DNA of 64,000 nt from Lachnospiraceae bacterium (GCA_017624855.1 JAGAMF010000005.1:62001-126000); one strand, 5' to 3'. Shown: positions 24,657-33,698, numbered from the stretch's first letter. The notes: generated from the letters alone by a model not told the origin. Program-made: numbers and translations.

Positions 24657-25964
24657 ATGAAAAAATTTGCGACTATTGCGCTTGCAGTGCTTTGCTGTTT
24701 CACATTAACCGCTTGCGGACCTCTTCAGGCTATTTTACAGAATGTAATGGGCAATGAAGAGGAAGAGTTAAGCATTAACCCCCCTTCAGAAGTGGTATCT
24801 GAAGAACCTTCTGAGTCTGAAGAGCCTTCTGTATCTGAAGAGCCTTCTGAGTCTGAGGAGCCTTCAGAATCCGAAGAACCTTCTGAACCTGTCACACCCC
24901 CTGTTGGAATGCCCACAGAATTATCTGATGATATTTATTCCTTCCAGGTAAAAGTTAACGGTGTGGTTCATCAGTTCCCTATGTGGTTCTCAGACATGGA
25001 ATCATTAGGCTGGAGCTTCGATAGTGACGAAAGCATTGAGCTTTCTGCAAGCCAGTATACATACGGCCAGAAATGGTCAAAAGACGGTATGGAAGTCTCT
25101 TCTGATGTATTCAACCTTACCATGAATGCAGCACCTATTACTGAATGTGCGGTTGCAGGTATGAATTTTGACAGATATACATTAGAAGATGTAAAGTGTG
25201 AAGTTGAATTCCCCAAGGGAATCAAGTTGCGTGAAGCAACCAAGGAAGACATCATTGAAGCATATGGTACACCCAGCAGCGAATATGATGGAGACTTATA
25301 CTGGAAAGCTACTTATGAAGCAGACATCTACTCTACCATTGAATTTTATGTATACAAAGAGAGCGGTGTATTAGAGCAGGCTGACCTTCGTAACATGGTA
25401 GAATTGGAAGGCGGTAACAACGAAGTTTCCGAAGAAGTGCCTCAGGCTGTATTGGATTATGAATTACCTAGTGAATTAAGCGACGACTTGGATGACTACC
25501 AGTTTGAATTAGACGGTGTAGTTTACGGATTACCTTGCCCTGTATCTGTATTTATCGATAACGGATTCGTCCTTGTAGAAGAGAATTCTCAGATGGTATT
25601 CCCGGCAGGAGATGCAGGTTTCATCGAGTTCAGATATGACAACCAGAAGGTAAGATGTTTTGTTAAGAACTATGAAAATTATGCAACAATTCCTCAGAAC
25701 TGCTTCGTTATGGGATTTAAGAGTAGTGAATACGATCCCGAATTGGATATTACTGTACCCGGTGGCATTACATTGGATACCACAGAAGACGAATTGAAGG
25801 AAATCCTGAGTGATTACAACTATGAATCAGAAGTGGGTTCCGTTGATGGTGCAATGTACTACACCGTTGAGAATCCTAACGGTCATGTGAATGACGGCTG
25901 GGAGTTCTACTTAATAGACGGTAATATGGTTTATATCGATATGCAGAATGATGTAGAACCGTAG
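24657..25964 (+). CDS. Lipoprotein with Ser/Glu/Pro linker and two copies of an unknown domain
   Basis: The 435-residue product has lipobox LTAC and a linker of repeated SEEPSE units (about residues 43-78). Two related domains follow, each opening with ELSDD, a short strand ending in NGVVH or DGVVY, and a later W/G-containing strand; they end with similar KATYEADI...EFYVYK and YTVENPNG...EFYLIDG segments. I do not recognise the domain. Start ATG 24657 has AGGAGGAG upstream; the longer frame starts inside the promoter. Codon bias resembles that of gdhA, suggesting strong expression. It is monocistronic with its own promoter and terminator, so it is probably an abundant surface protein. Confidence 0.75.
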   Translation: MKKFATIALAVLCCFTLTACGPLQAILQNVMGNEEEELSINPPSEVVSEEPSESEEPSVSEEPSESEEPSESEEPSEPVTPPVGMPTELSDDIYSFQVKVNGVVHQFPMWFSDMESLGWSFDSDESIELSASQYTYGQKWSKDGMEVSSDVFNLTMNAAPITECAVAGMNFDRYTLEDVKCEVEFPKGIKLREATKEDIIEAYGTPSSEYDGDLYWKATYEADIYSTIEFYVYKESGVLEQADLRNMVELEGGNNEVSEEVPQAVLDYELPSELSDDLDDYQFELDGVVYGLPCPVSVFIDNGFVLVEENSQMVFPAGDAGFIEFRYDNQKVRCFVKNYENYATIPQNCFVMGFKSSEYDPELDITVPGGITLDTTEDELKEILSDYNYESEVGSVDGAMYYTVENPNGHVNDGWEFYLIDGNMVYIDMQNDVEP

Positions 25965-25997
25965 TTATTTTAAAAGATACATAATAAAATAAGCAAT

Positions 25998-26041
25998 ACA
26001 CCTTCAAGTGAGAAGCATGCCTTCCGCTTGAAGGTGTTTTT
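25998..26041 (+). terminator. Terminator of the 24.7-kb lipoprotein gene
   Basis: ACACCTTCAAG at 25998-26008 pairs exactly with CTTGAAGGTGT at 26027-26037, then T bases. Confidence 0.9.
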
Positions 26042-26063
26042 ATGTGGATGTTTATAAAAGAAA

Positions 26064-26117
26064 AAGCTTTTGCATATAAGGCAGGTTTTAAATCAGATGC
26101 CTATGATGCAAAAGCTT
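26064..26117 (-). terminator. Terminator of the moxR/VWA operon
   Basis: AAGCTTTTGCAT pairs exactly with ATGCAAAAGCTT across a branch with an inner GGCA/TGCC pairing; on the minus strand a T-rich run follows. Confidence 0.8.
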
Positions 26118-26126
26118 ATTTTTTAT

Positions 26127-26738
26127 TTACCAGATTTCTCCTTCGAAATCAAAGTTGAATTCCTGGTCGAATTCTTCGGCGAAATCCATGCCTTCCTGAC
26201 GTTCTTCAAAGGCGTTGGATTGATTCTGCTGTAATTCATCCTGGATGCCCTGCTCGGTTTCCTGGTCGATTTGATCTTCCTGTTGCTGACCGCCGCCTTC
26301 CTGCTGCTGATTGTCGGGCTGCTGCTCGGGTTGCTGTTGCAACTGTTCAAGCAGTTTATCAATCTCTTCTTTCAGCTGCTGGGCAGTTTCATTATGTCCG
26401 GTGCCTTCTTCGGATGCACAGTGATCGTCCAGAAGGACTTCCTTTGCTGCCAGCAAAGTATTGATGCTGTTTTCAATGTTTTCCGGTTCGGCGAAGTTGG
26501 GTCCTAAATTATAGATCATAGCCAGCGCTAAATTGATTCTTACATTGCATTCTTTCGTTGAAAGAAAGTGGGGCGGATGTGCCGCCAAGGCATCTTCGTA
26601 GTATTCAATGGCTCCGGCGTAATCCAAACGCTCATAGAGATTATTGCCCTTGTTATACAAGAAGATGTAGCGGAAAAACAAGAAACCGCACAATATCATA
26701 ATTAAAATAAATATACCTGCAAAAATTTTTCTTTTCAT
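26127..26738 (-). CDS. TPR-type BatC-like protein with Gln-rich tail
   Basis: Last gene of the MoxR operon. An N-terminal membrane segment (about 5-27) precedes one or two TPR-like helices (GNNLYERLDYAGAIEYYEDAL) and then a long Gln/Glu-rich, low-complexity tail (about 125-203). BatC proteins with TPR repeats end MoxR-VWA operons in many bacteria and are thought to help assemble the VWA membrane complex. It starts 24 bases after the VWA gene. Confidence 0.75.
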   Translation of the reverse strand: MKRKIFAGIFILIMILCGFLFFRYIFLYNKGNNLYERLDYAGAIEYYEDALAAHPPHFLSTKECNVRINLALAMIYNLGPNFAEPENIENSINTLLAAKEVLLDDHCASEEGTGHNETAQQLKEEIDKLLEQLQQQPEQQPDNQQQEGGGQQQEDQIDQETEQGIQDELQQNQSNAFEERQEGMDFAEEFDQEFNFDFEGEIW

Positions 26739-26762
26739 GAATAAGAAGTTCCTTTGCTAAAT

Positions 26763-27716
26763 CTAAAAATTAACCTTTCGCTTATAATAGATAAAATCTA
26801 CTGCAAGCAGTGGAATCAGAGGAATCAGCAGATAAAAGAAGGTGTCGGAGTAACTGTTTGTGGTGGTTTCGGTTTCTCCGGTTCCGGCAGCTTCAATCTG
26901 TCGCTGGATTTCCGCAATGGTTGTATCAATTTGAGAAGTGGAAGTCATATGAACATAACCTACGCCCATATCCTTGGCAATGCTCTTTAAATTGTTTTCA
27001 TCAATCTGAGAAAGAGCAGGCTGGCGCTCGAAATTGTCGTCATAGTAATAGAGTTCTTCCAGCTCTTCATCACCGGCAAACGCAGGTGCATGCATTTTAC
27101 CGCCCTCTTCCGTACCGTAACCCAGTACAGCACCGCCGTCGATGTATTTTTTAAGGTTGGGATAAGAGCCCAATTCCTCTTCTGCGGTAATTTCGCCGTC
27201 ACTGATAAAAAATACAACCTGAAAATGTTCGTTGTCTCTGTCTAAGATATCCTCCAAAGAAGATAAAACATCTTCAAAACCGGTTCCCATAGCGTAGAGT
27301 GTTGCCTGACCTTTTAAGGTTTTCAGGGAATTTGCAATTGTTACGGTATCAATGGTATAGGGAAGCAATGTCTTGGTTTCGTTGGCAAAGCTAACCACCG
27401 AATAGGATGCTCCGGGGAACTGCTCCATAATGTAGTCGCAATCTGTGCGGACACCGTTCAAACGAATATCGTTTTCGGGGCCATAATCTTCTGCAATCAT
27501 GCTGATGGTATTGTCTACCACAAAGAGAATATCCACATCCTGTGTAACCGTGGTTGCCTCAGGATTTGCCACCATAACCCTTAGGTTAATGGCAAAAAGC
27601 AGAAGTACAATAATAATCTGGCGTATGTAATTAAAAGCTCCTTTTCGCTTAAAAATCAATAGAACGATACAGATGATTACCATAAGCCAAATAGGGATAA
27701 TCGGATTAACAATCAT
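26763..27716 (-). CDS. VWA-domain membrane protein (BatB-like)
   Basis: The 317-residue product has two short membrane segments at the start (about 5-22 and 32-50), a von Willebrand factor A domain and a last membrane segment (about 292-310). The MIDAS metal site begins DILFVVDNTISMIAED, matching D-x-S-x-S only in part because Thr replaces the first Ser. The start overlaps the previous gene's end by four bases. VWA proteins in this operon type form complexes under control of the MoxR ATPase. Precise function is unknown. Confidence 0.85.
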   Translation of the reverse strand: MIVNPIIPIWLMVIICIVLLIFKRKGAFNYIRQIIIVLLLFAINLRVMVANPEATTVTQDVDILFVVDNTISMIAEDYGPENDIRLNGVRTDCDYIMEQFPGASYSVVSFANETKTLLPYTIDTVTIANSLKTLKGQATLYAMGTGFEDVLSSLEDILDRDNEHFQVVFFISDGEITAEEELGSYPNLKKYIDGGAVLGYGTEEGGKMHAPAFAGDEELEELYYYDDNFERQPALSQIDENNLKSIAKDMGVGYVHMTSTSQIDTTIAEIQRQIEAAGTGETETTTNSYSDTFFYLLIPLIPLLAVDFIYYKRKVNF

Positions 27717-28735
27717 AATTTAACCTTTCTGCTGAATATAAAGTACATACTCATGCAAACAAGCAGGAAAACGAATAAAACTTCGGGCTTGTCAGTAATA
27801 ATGGTTTCCACATCCTGAATGACGGATGTTTCGGTAAGCTTAATGTCGTCGGTTAATTTTTCAAATATCTTGTTGGAGTTGTTGGAGGTCACTTCATAGA
27901 AACCGCCGCCGGTACTTTCCATTGCCGTTTTAAAGGATACTTCATCAATAATACCTCTCGGTGTAACCGCAAAAACTTTTACATCGTTCTGTACACATAA
28001 TTTTGCGGCTTCTTCTACCGTAACCAGAGAAGTACCGGTAATTTCGTTTAATTCGTTGTCTGTAGTAAAGATAATCAGTCTGCTACGCTCGCTGTTTTCT
28101 TTTAAATCGGGGAAGTTATAGAGGCAGGATGCCAGGCCGTCACCGATAAAAGAACTGCCGCGTCCGTCTTCCCACAGCGTACCTTCGTATTTGAATTCAT
28201 ACAGGTTCTGATCCTCCCAAAGTTCATAATCGCCGGTACCTAAGCTGTATTCAAAAGCATCTTCCAAGCGGTCCAGAGTATCCAAAATATACTCATAATC
28301 CGTTGTTAAGGGAACCAGCAATACGGACTTACCGTTAAAAATGGTGATGCCGAAACGCTCGCCGTCCAGACCTTTTACCACTTCTTTTAATTCACCGCAA
28401 ATCTGTAAATTTAATTCATCCACGGAATCGGAGATATCCATGCAGATAAAAATATCGCGGTTTCGCATTTCAGTGGTAACCACATCGATTTTTACGGGGC
28501 GCGCCAGCATAACAATGGCCAGAATAAGGCTGATCCACAGGCAGGTCAATGCGAGAATGCTGAATACCCGATATTCGATGATTAATCTTTTATAAAGAGG
28601 AGTTTCCTCCATAAAATTAGTGTTGGCAACTTTCTTTCCTTTGCGGAAGGTGTCCTTGCGCTTGATTGTAATAAAGGTTAAAACAATGGCAAGAGGAACA
28701 CCGATAAAAATTGCCACGGGAAACATTAATTCCAT
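27713..28735 (-). CDS. VWA-domain membrane protein (BatA-like)
   Basis: The 340-residue product has membrane segments at about 4-22, 55-78 and 318-335 with the VWA domain between. The MIDAS motif reads DIFICMDISDSVDELN (D-x-S-D-S). It overlaps both neighbours (10 bases upstream, 4 downstream), so the VWA pair is translated together. In the Bat/MoxR systems such proteins sit in the membrane with the VWA domain facing out. Role in this organism is inferred only from the operon. Confidence 0.87.
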   Translation of the reverse strand: MELMFPVAIFIGVPLAIVLTFITIKRKDTFRKGKKVANTNFMEETPLYKRLIIEYRVFSILALTCLWISLILAIVMLARPVKIDVVTTEMRNRDIFICMDISDSVDELNLQICGELKEVVKGLDGERFGITIFNGKSVLLVPLTTDYEYILDTLDRLEDAFEYSLGTGDYELWEDQNLYEFKYEGTLWEDGRGSSFIGDGLASCLYNFPDLKENSERSRLIIFTTDNELNEITGTSLVTVEEAAKLCVQNDVKVFAVTPRGIIDEVSFKTAMESTGGGFYEVTSNNSNKIFEKLTDDIKLTETSVIQDVETIITDKPEVLFVFLLVCMSMYFIFSRKVKL

Positions 28736-29193
28736 TCTGCAATTACCTTCCTTGCTTTGTTAATTAACAGATATATGTCGCCTTCGGTATCTGCGGCAAA
28801 TTCCGGAATGTAGCACTGGGAAATCAGTTCGTACAGGGCCGGAATGTTGGCGGAGTGAATTTCCATTAAGGTGTAGTTCTGTACCTTAATGCCGGTGGCT
28901 TTATATACGAAATCTCTGACAACGCGGCTGAGAGCCTGAAAGGCCTGACGGTCTGAGATTTTTTCAGTTTTATGGTTCTGTTCAATATCAGCCAAAACTT
29001 TTAAATATTTGTTTTTCAGGACTGCAATACTTTGAGGGGGTGCGGGTTTTACCACGGGAACCTTGGGTTTTCTCTTAAACTTGATTAAGGGAAGGAAAAG
29101 AATCAACAAGGTGCCGATTAAGCCCACAATTATAAAAAGTATTACAGGAAAATAAGAAAAATGTTCTTGTAAGTCTACGGTTATTACTTGCAT
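28726..29193 (-). CDS. Small membrane protein of the MoxR operon (DUF4381-like)
   Basis: The 155-residue product has one membrane segment (about 16-37), a Pro/Lys-rich linker (about 40-55) and a helical cytoplasmic domain with SDRQAFQALSRVVRDF and YIPEFAADTEGD. Its position between the DUF58 and VWA genes and its layout match the DUF4381-type component of these operons. It overlaps both neighbours by 10 bases. No catalytic motif is visible. Confidence 0.7.
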   Translation of the reverse strand: MQVITVDLQEHFSYFPVILFIIVGLIGTLLILFLPLIKFKRKPKVPVVKPAPPQSIAVLKNKYLKVLADIEQNHKTEKISDRQAFQALSRVVRDFVYKATGIKVQNYTLMEIHSANIPALYELISQCYIPEFAADTEGDIYLLINKARKVIAEWN

Positions 29194-30050
29194 GTTTTAT
29201 GCCTTTCCAATAATTCCATACTTTTATCTACAATATCCGCTTCGCTGTCAATCTGAATATTCACTATGCGGTTACGGATTAATTTGCGGTCGTTTTCTTC
29301 CGCGATTTTTTTGCGCACAAGGGTTTCCGTCTTCATCAACTTCTTATTGCCGGCAATGTAGTCGGCAACATATACGGACCTTTTTACATCATAGGATTTT
29401 TTACCGGTCATGGTGGTGTCTCCTATGCTGACAAAAAGCAAGTCATGCTGGGCGCAAAGCATTTTTATGGTGCGTTCGTCCACCTTATGTATGCCGGCTG
29501 CGTCGGTAATCACAAAAATAATCATTCTCTTGGGAATGTTTTTGATGATATATTCCAAGCACTTGTTTAAGTCGCTGTCATAGGCGGCAAAATCTTCCTT
29601 ATCGTAGGCGGTAAGAATCTGCTCTAAATGATTCAGGCCGCGGCGTAAGGGATAGTACTGTATCATGCCGCCGCGATTGTATACCGCGCCTACATTGTCG
29701 CCGTTCTGTGTTGCCAGATAGGCAAGGGTGCCGGCAGTGGTTAAGGCAACATCCTTTTTGGTTTCTTCCGCAGGGGTATCCGCAAGGAAGCCTCGGCCGG
29801 AATCCATAACCAGAAGCACATTATGTTTTTTTTCTGCTATATATTGTTTAATCAGGAGGTTTTTGTTACGCGCGGAAGCTTTCCAGTCGATATCGCGGAT
29901 GTTGTCTCCGGGAATATATTCTCTTAAGTTCTCGAAATCCAGACCGTTACCAGTATAGATGGATTTGTAGGAACCGTCAAAAATATTGCTGGTTTTCTTC
30001 TTGGCGTAAACGCTGACCTTCGCCTGAATTTTGATTATATGATTCATCAT
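29184..30050 (-). CDS. DUF58 domain protein
   Basis: The 288-residue product is a soluble DUF58 protein, with the signature YIPGDNIRDIDWKASARNKN followed by IKQYIAEKKHNVLLVMDSG, a VWA-like region. It is always found with MoxR ATPases. Its ATG overlaps the moxR stop (ATGA at 30047-30050). No membrane segment is present, unlike many DUF58 proteins that have two. Confidence 0.9.
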   Translation of the reverse strand: MMNHIIKIQAKVSVYAKKKTSNIFDGSYKSIYTGNGLDFENLREYIPGDNIRDIDWKASARNKNLLIKQYIAEKKHNVLLVMDSGRGFLADTPAEETKKDVALTTAGTLAYLATQNGDNVGAVYNRGGMIQYYPLRRGLNHLEQILTAYDKEDFAAYDSDLNKCLEYIIKNIPKRMIIFVITDAAGIHKVDERTIKMLCAQHDLLFVSIGDTTMTGKKSYDVKRSVYVADYIAGNKKLMKTETLVRKKIAEENDRKLIRNRIVNIQIDSEADIVDKSMELLERHKTCK

Positions 30051-31036
30051 GGTGTGGGAATTACTCCTAAAATTGTATTAATGATGTTTTCGGGAATTAC
30101 ATTGTCAGCAACAGCGGCGTAATTTAAGGTTACACGATGTCTTAATACGCTGTAGATCATCTTCTTCACATCTTCGGGAATAACGAAGTCTCTGCCGTTG
30201 ATTAAAGCAACTGCCTTGGATACTTCCATTAAGGCGATGGCACCACGGGTAGAAGAACCTAAGGTAACATATTGGGCAAGCTTGGGTCCGATGTAAGCCG
30301 CAGGATTTCTTGTGGCATCGATAATCTGGATAATGTATCTCTTAATGGAGTCATCAAGATATACCTGCTTGGTCAGCTTCTGGATGAAGCGAACATCTTC
30401 AATGGAAGCCACTGCTTCACAGGTTGCAAATACATTCTGCTCGATACGGTTAAGAATCTCAAATTCTTCATTCTGATTGGGATATTTTAATTTCTCCTTA
30501 ATTAAGAAACGGTCCAACTGAGCCTCGGCAAGAAGATAGGTTCCTTCCTGTTCGATAGGGTTCTGTGTTGCAATAACCGTAAAAACATCCGGCATTTTAT
30601 ATTTTTCACCGCCGATGGTAAGCTGCTGTTCCTGCATGACTTCCAACATGGCAGACTGGGTTTTTGCACTGGAACGGTTGATTTCGTCCAATAAAACGAA
30701 GTTTGCCATAACGGGGCCGATTTTGGTTTCAAAAGTATTGGTAGAGTAGTTAAAAATCTGGCTACCGATAATATCGCTGGGTAAAAGGTCGGGCGTACAC
30801 TGGATTCTTGAAAAAGACCCGTTTACCGCTTCTGTCATGATTTTGGCAGCAGTGGTTTTAGCAAGACCGGGAACGGACTCTACCAGAATGTGTCCGTTAC
30901 ACATCAGGGTAATCAGCAATGAAGTTCCAAGCTGATACTGTCCAACCATTTTAGAATAATAGTAGTTATTGATATTTTGCAGGATAGCCTGGCCTTTGGC
31001 CATATCCTCCGGGGTAATTTTGGTGTAGTTGTTCAT
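30047..31036 (-). CDS. MoxR-type AAA+ ATPase
   Basis: First gene of the operon; about 329 residues. Walker A is VESVPGLAKTTAA, Walker B is VLLDEINRSSAKTQSAMLEV, and sensor I is FTVIATQNPIEQEGTY, all as in MoxR. MoxR ATPases act as chaperones for VWA-protein complexes. Start ATG 31036 has GGAGAAGAAAG upstream; an in-frame ATG at 31072 has none. The 278-base gap to the ars cluster holds a CCCTG-CGT-CAGGG hairpin at 31081-31093 in the presumed leader. Confidence 0.93.
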   Translation of the reverse strand: MNNYTKITPEDMAKGQAILQNINNYYYSKMVGQYQLGTSLLITLMCNGHILVESVPGLAKTTAAKIMTEAVNGSFSRIQCTPDLLPSDIIGSQIFNYSTNTFETKIGPVMANFVLLDEINRSSAKTQSAMLEVMQEQQLTIGGEKYKMPDVFTVIATQNPIEQEGTYLLAEAQLDRFLIKEKLKYPNQNEEFEILNRIEQNVFATCEAVASIEDVRFIQKLTKQVYLDDSIKRYIIQIIDATRNPAAYIGPKLAQYVTLGSSTRGAIALMEVSKAVALINGRDFVIPEDVKKMIYSVLRHRVTLNYAAVADNVIPENIINTILGVIPTP

Positions 31037-31261
31037 CTTTCTTCTCCAATCTGAATGAATATAAAACAGCACTTTTATGTCCCTGCGTCAGGGGCGTTTT
31101 TTATGCCTTTCTACTTATAAAACAAAGTATATAGCAAAAAGGTTGCAAAAGAAAGTATTTTTTTAATACTTTTTATAAAATCTTGTTCTTTGCGGGATGT
31201 GTGCAACTAGAAAAAATGGTGGAAGCAGTAGTTGATAAAGGCGCCTTTTTCTACAAACAAC

Positions 31262-31292
31262 ATATTGACAGATTTCAATATATCAATATAAT
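31262..31292 (+). promoter_or_regulatory. ars promoter with overlapping ArsR operator
   Basis: TTGACA at 31265-31270 and TATAAT at 31287-31292 are 16 bases apart. ATATTGA-CAGATT-TCAATAT at 31262-31281 is a perfect inverted repeat with seven-base arms that covers the -35 box, a fitting site for the ArsR protein encoded just downstream. Confidence 0.8.
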
Positions 31293-31314
31293 GAAAGAAA
31301 AGGAAGGTGATTTT

Positions 31315-31596
31315 ATGGATTACAAAAAAACAGCAAACTTATTCAAGGCACTTGCCGATGAGAACAGATTACAGATTATGGAAATCTTAAAAGACGGCGA
31401 GAAGTGCGCTTGCAAATTATTGGAGGCATTGCAAATCAGCCAGCCTACTTTATCTCATCATATGAAGATTTTGTGTGATGCGGAACTGGTAAGCGGCCGT
31501 AAGGAAGGGAAGTGGATGTATTATTCTCTTTCCAAGGCGGGAATCAAGAACGCGAAAACATATTTAAAAGAACTAAAGATAAGTGAGGGTAAATAG
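31315..31596 (+). CDS. arsR: ArsR-family metalloregulator with CxC sensor
   Basis: The 93-residue winged-helix repressor contains ALADENRLQIM and QISQPTLSHHMKIL, standard for ArsR/SmtB. Cys31-Ala-Cys33 in the DNA-binding region is the CxC feature used by arsenite-sensing ArsR proteins. AAGGAAGGTGA precedes ATG 31315; the longer frame to 31183 covers the promoter and is not used. It is first of four linked genes and probably represses them until As(III) or a related metalloid binds. Confidence 0.9.
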   Translation: MDYKKTANLFKALADENRLQIMEILKDGEKCACKLLEALQISQPTLSHHMKILCDAELVSGRKEGKWMYYSLSKAGIKNAKTYLKELKISEGK

Positions 31597-31597
31597 T

Positions 31598-32044
31598 ATG
31601 AATCATGAAGAAAAAGCAGTAGCATATTTTGGTAATAATTTTAATTGTTCTCAGGCGGTTTTTGCCACTTTTGCGGAAGAACTTGGGATGGATGTTGAAA
31701 CCGCATTAAAAATAGGAACGCCTTTCGGTAGCGGAGCGCGCAGGGGCGAAATCTGCGGTGCCGTTTCCGGTGCATTGATGGTGTTGGGATTAAAATATGG
31801 ACATTGCCACAGCGAAAACGCGGAAGAAAAGGCGAAAGCTTACCGTGTGGCCGATGATTTTCTGAATCGTTTTACAGAGGCAAAAGGTACTGTGGTTTGC
31901 AGGGAACTTTTGAACTATGACTTGACCAAAGAAGAAGATATGAAAGAAATCATGGACCGAAATTTGTTCAGAACAGTCTGTCCCGAAATGGTTCGCTGTG
32001 CGGCAGCAATTGTGGAAGAGATGTTGGCAGAATACGGGGAATAA
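31598..32044 (+). CDS. C_GCAxxG_C_C family redox-type protein
   Basis: The 148-residue product carries the family pattern: Cys in FNCSQAVF, GEICGAVSGALMVLG for GCAxxG, Cys in HCHSENA region and VVCRELL, and CPEMVRCAA at the end. The family is named for this pattern and is thought to handle electrons or metals, but its reaction is not known. It starts one base after the arsR stop. In an arsenic-type operon it might supply reducing power or bind the metalloid. Confidence 0.85.
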   Translation: MNHEEKAVAYFGNNFNCSQAVFATFAEELGMDVETALKIGTPFGSGARRGEICGAVSGALMVLGLKYGHCHSENAEEKAKAYRVADDFLNRFTEAKGTVVCRELLNYDLTKEEDMKEIMDRNLFRTVCPEMVRCAAAIVEEMLAEYGE

Positions 32045-32082
32045 ACACTCCTTAAAATATTTATGTTCAAGGAGAAGAGAAG

Positions 32083-33099
32083 ATGTATGATATTATAAAA
32101 AACATATGGACCTTTATACAGACTGAAGTTCTGGGGATGCAATGGCTGAATCGTCTGATTGGTAGCGGTTTACAGGCATTGGGCCTTGATGTCGAAAGTC
32201 GCATAGGCGGAAGTATTCATTTTTTTATCTATGATGTGATTAAAATTATGATATTGCTTACGCTACTTATCTATATGATCGGATTTATCCAAAGCTACTT
32301 TCCGCCTGATCGTACCAAAAAGATTATCGGCAGATACAGGGGTATTGTAGCAAACAGCATCGCTGCGCTGATGGGAACGGTAACGCCTTTTTGTTCCTGC
32401 GCGTCTATTCCTATTTTTATCGGATTTACCAATGCAGGCCTTCCCTTGGGCGTGACCTTTTCCTTCCTGATTTCGTCGCCGATGGTGGATATTGGATCTC
32501 TCATTCTTTTGATGAGTATTTTCGGGTGGAAGATAGCAGTGGTATATGTTATTCTGGGACTTGTGATAGCAGTGGTTGGTGGTACGCTGATCGAGAAACT
32601 GCATATGGAAGACCAAATTATTTTAGATGTGCCCAAAGAAAGCATGGTGGAACTTCTGGCAGAAGGCATGACACTAAAAGAGCGGCTCTTTTATGCATGG
32701 GAGCGTGTTTATTATACGGTTAAAAAAGTTTTCCCTTATGTACTGATTGGTGTGGGCATCGGCGCAATTATCCACAATTGGATTCCCGAGGCTTGGGTCA
32801 TGCAGACGCTGGGAACCGGAAATCCTTTCGGCGTTATCATTGCAACCATCATCGGTGCGCCCATGTATGCGGATATGTTTGGATGCATTTCCATTGCTCA
32901 GGCTTTGCTTGAAAAGGGTGCGTTATTGGGTGTGATAGTTTCTTTTATGATGGCGGTCACAACCCTTTCCCTGCCTTCGATTATTATGTTAAAAAAGGTG
33001 CTAAAAACGAAATTGCTGGGGATTTTTATCACCATTTGCGTTGTGGGAATTATCATGATAGGTTATGCTTTTAATATCCTTCAAGTGTGGTTGGTGTAA
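32083..33099 (+). CDS. ArsP-like permease (DUF318 family)
   Basis: The 338-residue membrane protein has about eight to ten hydrophobic segments. The motif TPFCSCASIPIFIG, with two cysteines near the membrane, matches the TPFCSC motif of ArsP-type permeases, some of which export trivalent methylated arsenicals. The second half repeats a GAPMYADMFGCISIA segment. GGAGAAGAGAAG precedes the start. Neighbours (arsR, arsC-like) support metalloid efflux. No Acr3 or ArsB is present, so this should be the main exporter of the cluster. Confidence 0.8.
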   Translation: MYDIIKNIWTFIQTEVLGMQWLNRLIGSGLQALGLDVESRIGGSIHFFIYDVIKIMILLTLLIYMIGFIQSYFPPDRTKKIIGRYRGIVANSIAALMGTVTPFCSCASIPIFIGFTNAGLPLGVTFSFLISSPMVDIGSLILLMSIFGWKIAVVYVILGLVIAVVGGTLIEKLHMEDQIILDVPKESMVELLAEGMTLKERLFYAWERVYYTVKKVFPYVLIGVGIGAIIHNWIPEAWVMQTLGTGNPFGVIIATIIGAPMYADMFGCISIAQALLEKGALLGVIVSFMMAVTTLSLPSIIMLKKVLKTKLLGIFITICVVGIIMIGYAFNILQVWLV

Positions 33100-33200
33100 C
33101 AGTGCGATTGTGATTTGGAAAAGTTAATATAAAATATAAGCGGAAGCAATGGGGAAACATAAAAATGGAAAATAATCAAGAAAAAAGGAGTATAAATCCG

Positions 33201-33572
33201 ATGGATAACAAGCCGAAAGTTGCTTTTATCTGTGTGCATAATTCATGCCGCAGCCAGATTGCGGAAGCTCTGGGTAAAAAGCTTGCTTCGGATGTTTTTG
33301 AAAGTTATTCGGCGGGAACGAAATTAAAAGATCATATCAATCCGGACGCGGTACGCCTGATGAAAAAGATTCATGGAATCGATATGGAGCTGACGCAGTA
33401 TAATAAACTGATTGCTGCGATTCCAAAACCGGATGTGGTTATTTTGATGGGATGTAATGTAGGATGCCCGATTACCAATGCCGACATCGTGGAGGATTGG
33501 GGCTTGGAAGATCCCACCGGCAGGGAAGACGCTTTTTTGAAGAAACCATTCATCGGATTGAAGAAAAAGTAA
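33201..33572 (+). CDS. arsC: Low-molecular-weight-phosphatase-type arsenate reductase
   Basis: The protein has the phosphatase loop Cys11-x5-Arg17 in CVHNSCRSQ and later cysteines in MGCNVGCP, the resolving pair of thioredoxin-linked ArsC enzymes. It would reduce As(V) to As(III) for export. Start ATG 33201 has AAAAGGAG 10 bases upstream and gives the usual short N-terminus; ATG 33165 is an alternative adding 12 residues. The C-terminus KKPFIGLKKK is shorter than in some relatives. It closes the four-gene ars-type cluster. Confidence 0.85.
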   Translation: MDNKPKVAFICVHNSCRSQIAEALGKKLASDVFESYSAGTKLKDHINPDAVRLMKKIHGIDMELTQYNKLIAAIPKPDVVILMGCNVGCPITNADIVEDWGLEDPTGREDAFLKKPFIGLKKK

Positions 33573-33698
33573 TCATTTTAAAAGAACGGTTAAAAAATAT
33601 GGAATAATTCGTGATGAAAAAACATATATTTTAGTTTGCACAAATAGGAAAAATACGGCATATGATAAACCATAAAACACCTTAAAGGATGGTTATTT

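Noticed and set aside
24725-24916. Ser/Gly/Asp repeat protein on the minus strand
   Set aside because: It is the reverse reading of the SEEPSE linker of the lipoprotein.
31081-31102. Plus-strand terminator
   Set aside because: CCCTG-CGT-CAGGG with T bases resembles one, but no plus-strand gene ends before it; it lies in the moxR leader on the other strand.
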